Of a stretch of 34,802 bases of DNA, positions 24,374 through 32,051 are shown piece after piece. The translations under genes were made by a program, and so were the position numbers. The notes under the pieces were generated by a model. That model was not told where the DNA came from, searched no databases, and saw only the letters and a list, made by a program, of their open reading frames with translations. This DNA comes from Anaerolinea sp. (lineage in GTDB: Bacteria > Chloroflexota > Anaerolineae > Anaerolineales > Villigracilaceae), in the NCBI GenBank assembly GCA_020719725.1, contig DYPU01000006.1, positions 1-34,802 on the forward strand, written 5' to 3'. Position 1 is the stretch's first letter. Every line of letters begins with the position of its first letter.

Positions 24374-25012
24374 ATGCCCAGCCCCTACCTGATTCCCTCC
24401 GAAGAAACCCGCCGCGAGCTGATCGTGATCAACTCGCGCTTTATTGCGAATCTCGCACCGGTTGCCAGCACGGACGAGGCCCGAGCCTTTATCAAACGCA
24501 TTCGCGCTGAATTCCCCGCTGCCAGCCACAACGTCCCAGCCTATATTCTCGGCGGGGGCAACACCGTCACCGAATATTTTTCAGATGACGGTGAACCTTC
24601 TGGGACGGCAGGCCGCCCGGCACTGACGGTTTTGCGCGGCTCTGGCCTGGGAGATGTGGTCGTGGTTGTCACCCGCTACTTTGGCGGGACCCTGCTCGGG
24701 ACTGGGGGCCTGGTCAAAGCCTATACCGAGGCAACCCAGGCTGTCGTTCAGGCAGTGCCGCGCGCACAGCGCATCCCGGTACAAATCGCCATGACAGCCA
24801 TCCCCTATCATTTATTTGAACGGGTTAAGTTATTGACTACACGCCAAAAAGGGGCGATTCTTGATGAAACATTTGGCGCAGATATAACCCTGACCCTGCG
24901 TTTCCCGGTTGAAAGTTTTCAGGGATTTCAAACTGGCCTGCGCGAACTTTCGGCAGGCCAGGTACAGGCGGAAATTATCGAAACGAGTGAAATGCTGGTT
25001 CCGGTCAGTTAA
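24374..25012 (+). CDS. yigZ: YigZ/IMPACT family protein
   Basis: The 212-aa product has the UPF0029/IMPACT N-domain: INSRFIANLAPVASTDEARAF, then SHNVPAYILGGG, the conserved SDDGEPSGTAGRPALTVL and VVVTRYFGGTLLGTGGLVKAY. A ferredoxin-like C-domain with ITLTLRFPVES follows. Bacterial YigZ is a widespread protein of uncertain role, thought to bind nucleic acid or ribosomes. The start at ATG 24374 lacks an evident ribosome site. Its stop overlaps by a few bases with the stop of the convergent gene on the minus strand, and no terminator lies between them. Confidence 0.92.
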   Translation: MPSPYLIPSEETRRELIVINSRFIANLAPVASTDEARAFIKRIRAEFPAASHNVPAYILGGGNTVTEYFSDDGEPSGTAGRPALTVLRGSGLGDVVVVVTRYFGGTLLGTGGLVKAYTEATQAVVQAVPRAQRIPVQIAMTAIPYHLFERVKLLTTRQKGAILDETFGADITLTLRFPVESFQGFQTGLRELSAGQVQAEIIETSEMLVPVS

Positions 25013-26094
25013 CTCCCGGCCCAAACTTGCCCCGCAGGAACAATGGTTTTATCTGGCACATCCGCGTAAACGACCGCCCCATTGCCGATTCGCACTCCAT
25101 CCCCAATTTTGATTCCAATTGCAGTGGTAACGCCCATCCCTACCAGGCTGCGCGCACCGACATGAACATGCCCGGCCAGCATTGCGCCAGGGGCGATATG
25201 GGTATATTCGCCGATTTCGCAATCGTGTGAAACAATCGCGCCAGTATTGACCATGCAGCGCGGATGTAAAACCACAGAAGAACCAACGTACGCATTCGCA
25301 AAAACCTGCACGCCCTCGCCCAGAAGCGTGCTTGGCTCAACCGTTGCGCGTGGATGCGCCAGGGATGGCAGGTCAAACCCGGCAGAAGACAGTCTCTCGA
25401 ACAGACGAACACGCACGGCGATGTCCAAAATTCCACCGACGCCGTTGGCCGCCAGCGCTAAACCTTTTGCACGCAAAGCCGGGAGCAATTCACGCCCGCC
25501 CAAAACAGGGATGCCCAGCACCGTTTTTCCCTTCAAGGCCGGGTTATCGTCCAGAATCCCGGCAATTGGATGTGCGCCAATGGCCTGCGCCATCTCCATG
25601 ACCGCCTTGGCATGACCGCCAGCCCCGTAGATCAGCAGGTGGCCGGAGTCAAAATCTGGCAGTGCGATTGGGAACAGAGACGCGGCAATTTCACGAATGG
25701 CCGCTTCGGTCAGCAGCCGGTCGGTCGGCAGGGAATCGAGCTCGAGACCCAGTTCTTCGGCCAGGGCGCGGGCGGGGTTGGTGATGCGCAAGCCACCGGG
25801 AGTGGAAACAGCCGGTTTAACGGTATCCTGCGGGCGGGGCGGGAGTGCTTGGTCGGCGGTGTCAGTCAGGTAAGCCAGCAAATCCCCCACAGAAAGGGTA
25901 TCGCCTTCAGCGGCAACCATCCGCACAAAGCCAGCGGCGGGCGCTTCAACATCGCTGGCGGCTTTGGTGGTTTCAATCGTAAAAAGGATTGCGCCAGGGT
26001 TAACTTGCTGACCGTCTTTGACATGCACATCGACCAGGCGGGCTTCGGGTTCGTTGGCGTTTAGCAGGGGGACGATGATGGGAATTTGGGACAT
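25009..26094 (-). CDS. Lipoyl domain - E3-binding domain - NeuD/PglD-type acyltransferase fusion
   Basis: The 361-aa protein combines three modules. Residues 1-78 form a lipoyl domain with Lys44 in FTIETTKAASDVEAPAAG. Residues about 102-138 match the peripheral subunit (E3)-binding domain of 2-oxoacid dehydrogenase E2 chains (ITNPARALAEELGLELDSL). From about 150, where an E2 catalytic domain would begin, stands a NeuD/PglD-type acyltransferase. It has the Rossmann-like start LLIYGAGGHAKAVMEMAQ and then a left-handed beta-helix (about 245-355) with hexapeptide turns and the catalytic histidine motif IVSHDCEIGEYTHIAPGA (His290). The HxxxDG motif of normal E2 is absent. The E1 genes lie on the same strand upstream. 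The likely role is transfer of an acyl group from the lipoyl arm to an amino sugar or other acceptor (inference). Confidence 0.88.
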   Translation of the reverse strand: MSQIPIIVPLLNANEPEARLVDVHVKDGQQVNPGAILFTIETTKAASDVEAPAAGFVRMVAAEGDTLSVGDLLAYLTDTADQALPPRPQDTVKPAVSTPGGLRITNPARALAEELGLELDSLPTDRLLTEAAIREIAASLFPIALPDFDSGHLLIYGAGGHAKAVMEMAQAIGAHPIAGILDDNPALKGKTVLGIPVLGGRELLPALRAKGLALAANGVGGILDIAVRVRLFERLSSAGFDLPSLAHPRATVEPSTLLGEGVQVFANAYVGSSVVLHPRCMVNTGAIVSHDCEIGEYTHIAPGAMLAGHVHVGARSLVGMGVTTAIGIKIGDGVRIGNGAVVYADVPDKTIVPAGQVWAGS

Positions 26095-26107
26095 GAGAAT
26101 CCTATTC

Positions 26108-26138
26108 TTAACAATTTTGTTGGGTTTTGGTCTATAAT
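26108..26138 (+). promoter_or_regulatory. Promoter of the DUF4013-like gene in a 73-base divergent spacer
   Basis: TATAAT at 26133-26138 is a consensus -10. TTAACA at 26108-26113 is a candidate -35, with a long 19-base spacer. On the other strand TTGTCA (reading down from 26155) is a candidate for the fusion gene, with a shorter spacer to TATAGA. Both genes must be driven from this small interval, so their promoters overlap. Confidence 0.45.
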
Positions 26139-26167
26139 TCTAGTATCTATTTGACAAGGAGAATAAT

Positions 26168-26839
26168 ATGGATTTTGGACGTGCTTTTTCTTATGTTTTT
26201 GAAGACTCGGATTGGCTAAAGAAGGTTGGCATTGCGGCGCTAGTCTTTCTAATTCCGTTGGTTGGGCCAATTACGGTGTTGGGATGGAGTCTTGCAATCA
26301 CCAAACGTGTGATTGAAGGCCAAACGACCGATTTGCTGCCAGCGTGGGACAATTTTAGCGACCACATGACGCTGGGCTTTAAGGTGTTTGTGGTTGGGTT
26401 TGCTTACAGCCTGCCGGTGACGATCTCTTCAACTTGCAGCAATGTGATTCCATTGCTGGAGCAAAACGTCAGCGGAGACACCGCCGATCTGCTGATGGGG
26501 CTTGGCTGGATTGTTGCGATTTGTTTTGGCTGCTTGACGATGATTTATAGCATCTTTTTGGGCCTGGCTTTACCTGCCGCTTATGCAAAAGTGGCCGTAA
26601 CCGGCGAAATTGGAGCGGGTTTCCGTTTTGCTGATATTGCGGCGCTGGTGAAGGCTGCTCCTGGAGCGTATGTGTTAACCCTGGTGGGCAGCATTGCCGC
26701 TGGTTTGGTGGCCTCGCTCGGTTTAATCGCTTGCTTTGTGGGTATCTTTTTCACCGCTGCGCTGTCGTATGCTATTATGGGCCATTTTTACGGCCAGGCC
26801 TACAACGCGGCCACGGCAGTCCTTGAGCCAAGCCTCTAA
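26168..26839 (+). CDS. DUF4013-like integral membrane protein
   Basis: The 223-aa protein starts MDFGRAFSYVFEDSDWLKK, the opening typical of DUF4013 proteins, and has about five membrane segments in two similar halves. Residues such as IPLVGPITVLGWSLAITKRV and ALPAAYAKVAVTGEIGAGF fit this family, whose function is not known. The ribosome site AAGGAG at 26156 is strong. It lies on the + strand between two minus-strand genes that seem functionally linked (E1-beta and the lipoyl fusion), so it is either an insertion into their operon or a regulated partner. It is followed by a bidirectional terminator. Confidence 0.8.
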   Translation: MDFGRAFSYVFEDSDWLKKVGIAALVFLIPLVGPITVLGWSLAITKRVIEGQTTDLLPAWDNFSDHMTLGFKVFVVGFAYSLPVTISSTCSNVIPLLEQNVSGDTADLLMGLGWIVAICFGCLTMIYSIFLGLALPAAYAKVAVTGEIGAGFRFADIAALVKAAPGAYVLTLVGSIAAGLVASLGLIACFVGIFFTAALSYAIMGHFYGQAYNAATAVLEPSL

Positions 26840-26851
26840 TTCAATTTTTAG

Positions 26852-26899
26852 TGAAACCAGCTCGCCAGGTTTTTACAAAAACCTGGCGAGCTGGTTTCA
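26852..26899. terminator. Bidirectional hairpin between convergent genes
   Basis: TGAAACCAGCTCGCCAGG with TTTTT (26852-26874) is the exact reverse complement of 26877-26899, with only AC between. T-runs occur at the inner end of each arm. It lies 12 bases after the DUF4013 stop, and its right end contains the TGA stop of the E1-beta gene (26897-26899). It should end transcription from both sides. Confidence 0.85.
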
Positions 26900-27883
26900 T
26901 TGCAATAATTTCAAAGCGGACTGGACGATTTTTGCGACGGAGGGCAGAATCTCATCTTCGAGGGACTTTGCGTTGGCGATGGGCAGGTCGAGCGCCCCCA
27001 AGCGCTGAACGCGGATACCCGGAACCTGCTCAGCGCTGCGAGCAGCCACCTCCGCGCCCCAGCCGAGGGTTTGCGGGCCTTCTTCGAGGGTCAGCAGATG
27101 CCCGGTGCGGCGCAGCGAGTCGAAAAGCGGATTCAGTTCAAAAGGGCTGAGTTGGCTGAACAAGACGATCTCGCTGAAAATCTCGTACTCGTACATCAGT
27201 TCGCGGGCGGCTTCACGCGCCAGTTCGAAGTTATAGCCGTAGGTGGCGATGGTAATTTGGGATTGGTAATCGGTTTTTAAGGTAAATGTGGGGTATGGGC
27301 CGCCAGAAGAAGAGACTTCCCAATCGAGCAAATCCTTCGCTTCAAGGATGGGGCGGGTGTAGAGCAGTTTGTGTTCGACAAAGAGAACAGGATCATCGTC
27401 AGCGATGGCCGAGAGCAGCAAATCGGCGGGGCTGCCGAGGCTGTTGGGGGCGACCGCTTTCAGGCCGGGCGCGCCGAGCAGGTGTTTTTCAAGCGACTGG
27501 GAATGGGTTGGGCCGTAGCCGCGCCGTCCGCCCATCGGCAGGCGCAGAACGAGCGGGACGCGCACCTGGTCGTTGTACATCCAACGGAATTTGGCGGCGT
27601 GATTGATGAGTTGGTCGGCCATCAGGGTCACAAAATCGCCAAACATGACTTCGGCCACCGGGCGCAACCCGCGCAGGGCCATGCCGTTGCAGATGCCCAT
27701 AATGGCCGCCTCAGAGATGGGCGTGGTCAGAACGCGCTCCGGGAAGCGGGTCGAAAGTCCGCGGGTGACTTTGAACGCGCCGCCATACGGGTCGAGGATG
27801 TCTTCGCCGAGAACGTAGACGCGTGGGTCGGTTTCGAGGGCAGTGTGCAGGGCGGAATTGAGTGATTCGAGAATTGTAGACAT
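26897..27883 (-). CDS. 2-oxoacid dehydrogenase E1 component, beta subunit
   Basis: The 328-aa protein matches the beta subunit of heterotetrameric pyruvate, acetoin or branched-chain 2-oxoacid dehydrogenases. It begins ILESLNSALHTALETDPRV and continues with YVLGEDILDPYGGAFKVT, TPISEAAIMGICNGMALRG, the segment AEVMFGDFVTLMADQLINHAAKF, GYGPTHSQSLEKHLLGAPGL and a transketolase C-terminal domain with LLTLEEGPQTLGWGAEVAA. With the alpha subunit it forms the TPP site and transfers the acyl group to a lipoyl arm. The 2-oxoacid cannot be told from sequence. It is 120 bases after the alpha gene, separated by heptamer repeats. No E3 gene is in the window. Confidence 0.92.
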   Translation of the reverse strand: MSTILESLNSALHTALETDPRVYVLGEDILDPYGGAFKVTRGLSTRFPERVLTTPISEAAIMGICNGMALRGLRPVAEVMFGDFVTLMADQLINHAAKFRWMYNDQVRVPLVLRLPMGGRRGYGPTHSQSLEKHLLGAPGLKAVAPNSLGSPADLLLSAIADDDPVLFVEHKLLYTRPILEAKDLLDWEVSSSGGPYPTFTLKTDYQSQITIATYGYNFELAREAARELMYEYEIFSEIVLFSQLSPFELNPLFDSLRRTGHLLTLEEGPQTLGWGAEVAARSAEQVPGIRVQRLGALDLPIANAKSLEDEILPSVAKIVQSALKLLQ

Positions 27884-27959
27884 TTTTTATAATTCAGAAT
27901 GCAGGATGATGAATGATGAATTGGGGTTGGGAATGCTGTGGGTGGGATGAAAAATGCTT

Positions 27960-28019
27960 ATTCTGCATTCTTCATTTTGCATTCTTCGTTCTTCCCGCAT
28001 TCTTCATTCTCCATTCAGC
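27960..28019. repeat. Heptamer tandem repeat, consensus ATTCTTC
   Basis: Units in order are ATTCTGC, ATTCTTC, ATTTTGC, ATTCTTC, GTTCTTC, then CCGC, then ATTCTTC, ATTCTCC and ATTCAGC. Related units on the opposite strand (GAATGCAG, GATGAATGATGAAT) occur at 27896-27921, so the spacer is also a loose inverted repeat. The tandem runs into the last codons of the E1-alpha gene and separates it from E1-beta. Confidence 0.75.
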
Positions 28020-28897
28020 AGTGGAAAGGGGTCGTTGGCGGCGCGAGTGAAGGCGTAGTCGATGAGGGCATCAATTTCGGTTTCGAGGGAGGCCCGTTGA
28101 GCGGAATCGATTCGCGGGGCGTGGATGGTGAGCGGGTCGTGTGCGGCCCGGATTTTTGCAACCTGCTCCGGGTCGCGCGGGTCGTCGCCTTTGCTGTGGG
28201 CAGAGAAGCGGTAGGTGTGCAGGATACAGGCTGCGGGGCCTCTGCTCCGAACGTGGTCAACTGCCTCGCGCGCAATCGGCAAAAGGGTCAGGACATCGCT
28301 CGAAGCGGCTTCAAAAGTCTCGATTCCAAAAGCCTGAAAACGAGCGGGGATGGAACCTGCGATGCCAAGTTCATTTGGAGTGGTTTGGGCGTAGCGGTTG
28401 TTTTCGACAACATACAGAACGGGCAAGCTCCATAATGCGGCGATGTTCAGGCTTTCGTAGAGCACACCCTGCCCAAGGGTGCCATCGCCGATGAAGACAA
28501 CCGCAATTTTGCCGGTTTTTTGGGCTTTTTCGGCCAGGGCCATGCCAGTGGCGACGGGAACAATGCCGCCCTGGATGCCGTTGGAGTAGAAGTTGCGCCA
28601 GTGGATGTGCTGGCTGCCACCGCGCCCGCCGACGAGACCGGTGGCGCGTCCCATCAGTTCGGCGGCCAGGCGGTAGGGGTCGCCGCCGTAGGCCAAAAAG
28701 TGACCGTGGCAACGATGGTTGCTAAAAACTAAATCACCTGGATCGAGAACTGAAAAGAGGGCGGCGGCATCGGCTTCTTGGCCGATGTAGGCGTGGGTGG
28801 TGCCAAATAGTTTGCCGGTGGAGAATTCGGCCAGGGCGCGTTCTTCAAAACAGCGAATGAGGTACAAGATGCGGTATAGGTCGAGGTCGGTGGTCAT
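28004..28897 (-). CDS. 2-oxoacid dehydrogenase E1 component, alpha subunit
   Basis: I take ATG 28897 instead of the TTG at 28918, because TATAAT at 28907-28912 lies between them and would be the -10 box; transcription would begin about 3 bases before the ATG, making the message nearly leaderless. The 297-aa protein has LYRILYLIRCFEERALAEF, THAYIGQEADAAALFSVL, the loop HRCHGHFLAYGGDPYRL, GRGGSQHIHW, and the TPP/Mg motif GDGTLGQGVLYESLNIAALW to VVENN (Gly137 to Asn167). It is slightly shorter at the C-terminus than pyruvate dehydrogenase alpha chains and closest in layout to acetoin-type or small E1 alpha proteins. Its final codons are built from heptamer repeat units. Confidence 0.9.
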   Translation of the reverse strand: MTTDLDLYRILYLIRCFEERALAEFSTGKLFGTTHAYIGQEADAAALFSVLDPGDLVFSNHRCHGHFLAYGGDPYRLAAELMGRATGLVGGRGGSQHIHWRNFYSNGIQGGIVPVATGMALAEKAQKTGKIAVVFIGDGTLGQGVLYESLNIAALWSLPVLYVVENNRYAQTTPNELGIAGSIPARFQAFGIETFEAASSDVLTLLPIAREAVDHVRSRGPAACILHTYRFSAHSKGDDPRDPEQVAKIRAAHDPLTIHAPRIDSAQRASLETEIDALIDYAFTRAANDPFPLLNGE

Positions 28898-29006
28898 AGC
28901 TGGATGATTATAATGCAAGTATGAAGGTTAATTTTCTAATGGAAAGTGCGCCATTTTTTGCATTACAGGCTGCTTTGCGCGCAATGAGAAATTGCTCTTT
29001 AAAAGG

Positions 29007-29035
29007 TTGTCGAAATATTTTTTTTGACTTATACT
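29007..29035 (+). promoter_or_regulatory. Promoter of the glycan-assembly operon
   Basis: TTGTCG (29007-29012) and TATACT (29030-29035) have a 17-base spacer rich in T. It lies 59 bases before ATG 29095, diverging from the E1-alpha gene. Confidence 0.6.
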
Positions 29036-29094
29036 CTTTTTTGGTGGTTTTAAAATCTCGCAACAGCAGGGCAGGAGACTGAAAGGATAAGACA

Positions 29095-31050
29095 ATGGAA
29101 AATACCCCCAATACCCCAAAGAATCTGCCAGAAAACAAACAGCGGTGGTTCATTTTTATTGCATTATTTTTAATTCTGCTTGGTCAAATCTTTCTGTATA
29201 GCACGCCCATTGATAATACCGTTGTTTTGCCTAAAGCAATGTTCATCACAATCGGTGGGATTGCTCTTTTTGGGCTTGCTCTTATTTTTCCAAAGTTTTT
29301 TCAAAAGCTGCCGCTTCCAGCGCCTGGCAAAACCCAGGCTTGTATTTTGGCTGCCCTGGCGCTCTCAATTTTAGCAACCATCGCCATGGTCAACTTTCAG
29401 CAGAGAGGGCTTGTCAATTACATCCCGATTGTAACCTTGTGGCTGATAGGCGGGCTATGCTATGTTAGCGCATTTAGCAACATCCACCTGGAGAAAGAGG
29501 CTATTTTGGGCTGGCTAAAAGCCCATCGCGCTGAAATTATCGAAATTGGATTGGTGGTTGGGCTGGGCGCATTTCTGCGATTTTACTTGCTGGGGGATTT
29601 ACCACGCGTCATCAACGGCGATGAAGCGCTGATGGGCATGACAGCTCTCACCAGCTATTCTCCAGAGCAGGCCAATCCCTTTTCGTTTTGGGAAAATATT
29701 GGCAATCTCTACATGCACACCATCAATCTGTCCATCTTCTGGCTGGGAGCGACCCCGCTCGGCCTGCGAATTTTACCCGCCATCGGCGGCACCTTCGCCA
29801 TTCCGGCCACATACCTGTTAGCCAGGCAAATCAGCGGCCACAGAGTTGCGCTCATCGCGGCCATCTTACTTTCCATCACCCATACTCATCTCCATTTCAG
29901 CCGCACGGTTGCCGTCAGCTACATTCAAGGAACCTGGCTCATCCCCTTGGAACTGTATTTTCTTATAAGCGGCCTACGAAAACAAAGTTCGTGGCGGGCC
30001 GGGCTGGGCGGAATGGTGCTTGCCATTCACACCTCCGTCTATCTGGATGCCCAAATCATGGCGGGCATTATCCTGGCCTATATGCTGGCAGCCTGGCTGA
30101 TTTTACGACCCTGGTTCAAAACGGTCTACAAACAAGCGCTGGCCTTCTGGGGCGGATTTGGCATTCTCGCCATTCCAAGCATAACTTATTTTTTAAGCAA
30201 ACCCTCCGAGCTGCTCAATCGCCTGAATGCCGACGGAACTTTCCAATCGGGCTGGCTAACAAATGAAATGGCGCTCACCGGCCAAAACGCCATTCAAATT
30301 CTGGCAGGCCGCCTGATTCACGCCTTCTTATCTCTTATCTATTACCCAGCTATCGATTTTTACGGCTCCCCAGCCCCGATCCTCAGCCTAATATCTGCCA
30401 GCCTGCTTTTAATTGGCCTGGCCGTTGCGCTTTGGAAAACCCGTTCAGAAGCCACCTTGCTGCTCAATGGCTACTTTTGGGGCGCAACATTTGCCATAGC
30501 CATTTTTTCCGTGCCTCCCACCGCCGATACCTACCGCATGTTAATTACACTCCCCCCCGCGCTCATTCTCGTCGCTATGGGGCTGGATAAATTACTCGAA
30601 ATTTTCGGAATCAACTGGAGCACTTCGCGTCAGAGCTATCTTTTCGCCGTTTCCGTCCTCATAACAAGCCTGTTCATATATAACATGTGGACCTATTTCT
30701 TTGAGTTTGCCAGTCGCTGCCGCTATGGCAACGACCCACAAACCCGCTTCGCTTCCTACCTGGGTAACTACGCCCGCACCGTCAACCGCGAATCAGATAT
30801 CTACCTGCTCTCTGATGATGTCTTCATCTATGGTTCACACGCCAGCGTCGATTTTCTGAGCCGCAAAAGAAAAATCATCAACGTGCCCGACGCCGCCAAT
30901 ACGCTCGACCTCATCTCTGGTGAAACAATCATCGCCAACCCCAATCGCGTTGTAGAACTGGAGGCCTGGATTCGCACCACCCCTGGCGGAGAAATACACT
31001 ACCTGTACGACTGCGAAAATATCATCCTCCTGGCCTACCAACTGCCCTGA
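29095..31050 (+). CDS. GT39/ArnT-like membrane glycosyltransferase
   Basis: The 651-aa protein has about eleven membrane helices and the PMT/ArnT architecture. The first extracytoplasmic loop contains the acidic motif FYLLGDLPRVINGDEALMGM. After it come GNLYMHTINLSIFWLGATPL and LRILPAIGGTFAIPATYLLAR, the most conserved part of glycosyltransferase family 39 and related enzymes. These use polyprenyl-phosphate sugars to glycosylate proteins or lipids at the outer membrane face. A soluble C-terminal portion of about 100 residues follows the last helix. The acceptor is unknown. The ribosome site (AGGA near 29083) is good. It is the first of five linked glycan genes. Confidence 0.85.
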   Translation: MENTPNTPKNLPENKQRWFIFIALFLILLGQIFLYSTPIDNTVVLPKAMFITIGGIALFGLALIFPKFFQKLPLPAPGKTQACILAALALSILATIAMVNFQQRGLVNYIPIVTLWLIGGLCYVSAFSNIHLEKEAILGWLKAHRAEIIEIGLVVGLGAFLRFYLLGDLPRVINGDEALMGMTALTSYSPEQANPFSFWENIGNLYMHTINLSIFWLGATPLGLRILPAIGGTFAIPATYLLARQISGHRVALIAAILLSITHTHLHFSRTVAVSYIQGTWLIPLELYFLISGLRKQSSWRAGLGGMVLAIHTSVYLDAQIMAGIILAYMLAAWLILRPWFKTVYKQALAFWGGFGILAIPSITYFLSKPSELLNRLNADGTFQSGWLTNEMALTGQNAIQILAGRLIHAFLSLIYYPAIDFYGSPAPILSLISASLLLIGLAVALWKTRSEATLLLNGYFWGATFAIAIFSVPPTADTYRMLITLPPALILVAMGLDKLLEIFGINWSTSRQSYLFAVSVLITSLFIYNMWTYFFEFASRCRYGNDPQTRFASYLGNYARTVNRESDIYLLSDDVFIYGSHASVDFLSRKRKIINVPDAANTLDLISGETIIANPNRVVELEAWIRTTPGGEIHYLYDCENIILLAYQLP

Positions 31051-31059
31051 GATAGCAAA

Positions 31060-31333
31060 TTGAGACCTGAAGAATACGCGCCAATGTATGCAGTAGAAAA
31101 AAGACATTGGTGGTATGCCGAAATGCCAGCCATTACGCGCAGCCTGCTTACCCCAATCCATTTGCGCCGTAGCCAAACAAAAATTCTCGATGCAGGCGGT
31201 GGAACCGGGGCCGCCATGCGCAGATATCTTTCAGAATATGGACAAGTAACCGGCTGGCTCACCCCCTCTTGACCAAAACCTGCCCTTCGGTCTCAGCATT
31301 GTGGCCCTGGCCCAAAAAATAGCCGATGAATAA
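31060..31333 (+). pseudogene. Class I SAM-dependent methyltransferase, internal deletion and frameshift
   Basis: From TTG 31060 a frame encodes EEYAPMYAVEKRHWWYAEMP and the SAM-binding motif ILDAGGGTGAAMRRYL, the first third of a class I methyltransferase. It stops at TGA 31270-31272. In the +1 frame the next bases encode LDQNLPFGLSIVALAQK-IADE and TAA at 31331-31333, which looks like the C-terminal end of the same enzyme. About two thirds of the protein, including the remaining fold, is missing. The GT2 gene start (31326) overlaps the old stop, as in a translationally coupled gene pair, so the remnant marks the original gene end. It is not functional. Confidence 0.75.
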
Positions 31334-32051
31334 AAGAAAAATCTCCAGCATAAGCGCAATCTTCCCCGCCTATAACGACGGCGGAACCATTCCGAGCATG
31401 GCCCTGACGGCTCTGCTCGCTTTGCACAACCTGACCGACGATTTTGAAATCATCATTATCAATGATGGCAGCCGCGACTACACCGCCCAGGTACTTGATG
31501 AATTAGCCAAACGCATTCCAGAATTACACATCATCCACCATGCGACCAACCAGGGCTACGGCGCAACGCTACGCCAAGGCTTCGCCGCCGCCCGCAAAGA
31601 ATGGATTTTCTACACCGACGGCGACGCCCAATACAACCCGCTCGAACTGGAAACGCTGGTCGAGGCGCTGCGCCCTGAAATTGACATCGTCAATGGCTAC
31701 AAAATCAGCCGCAACGACCCTTGGCACCGCAAAATTATCGGACGCATCTACCACCACCTCACCCGGCTGGCCTTCGGCTTTCGCCTGCGCGATGTAGATT
31801 GTGACTTTCGTCTTCTACGGCGTTCTGTCTTCGAGCGCGTCACGCTAACCAGCCAAGACGGCGCAATTTGTGTCGAAATGGTTAAAAAATTTCAAGATGC
31901 CGGCTTCCAATTCGCAGAAGTCCCTGTTCACCATTACCATCGCCAATATGGCAAATCACAATTTTTCAATTGGCGGCCCATCTTGCGCTCGCTTTGGCAT
32001 CTGGCACAGCTTTGGTGGAAACTTATCATCCAAAAAGAGCGCCAAAGATGA
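31326..32051 (+). CDS. Glycosyltransferase family 2
   Basis: The 241-aa GT-A enzyme has ISAIFPAYNDGGTIPSMAL, the UDP-binding strand FEIIIINDGSRDYTAQVLDE, then NQGYGATLRQGFAAARKEW and the DxD-like motif FYTDGDAQYNP. The acceptor part carries RDVDCDFRLLRRSVFERVTL and VHHYHRQYGKSQFF. It resembles dolichol/polyprenyl-phosphate sugar synthases, which would supply a lipid-linked donor for the GT39-like enzyme upstream. There is no C-terminal membrane domain. It starts within the stop of the methyltransferase remnant and overlaps the epimerase start by 4 bases. Confidence 0.92.
   Translation: MNKRKISSISAIFPAYNDGGTIPSMALTALLALHNLTDDFEIIIINDGSRDYTAQVLDELAKRIPELHIIHHATNQGYGATLRQGFAAARKEWIFYTDGDAQYNPLELETLVEALRPEIDIVNGYKISRNDPWHRKIIGRIYHHLTRLAFGFRLRDVDCDFRLLRRSVFERVTLTSQDGAICVEMVKKFQDAGFQFAEVPVHHYHRQYGKSQFFNWRPILRSLWHLAQLWWKLIIQKERQR

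Noticed and set aside
25009-26094. Annotation as a plain pyruvate dehydrogenase E2
   Set aside because: The E2 catalytic domain and its HxxxDG motif are absent; the C-terminal part is a hexapeptide beta-helix acyltransferase.
27960-28019. Possible CRISPR array
   Set aside because: Units are contiguous heptamers without unique spacers and no cas genes are near.
27938-28435. Plus-strand open frame across the heptamer repeats and E1-alpha
   Set aside because: It is antisense to E1-alpha, which has full TPP-binding motifs; its start is in the repeat tract.
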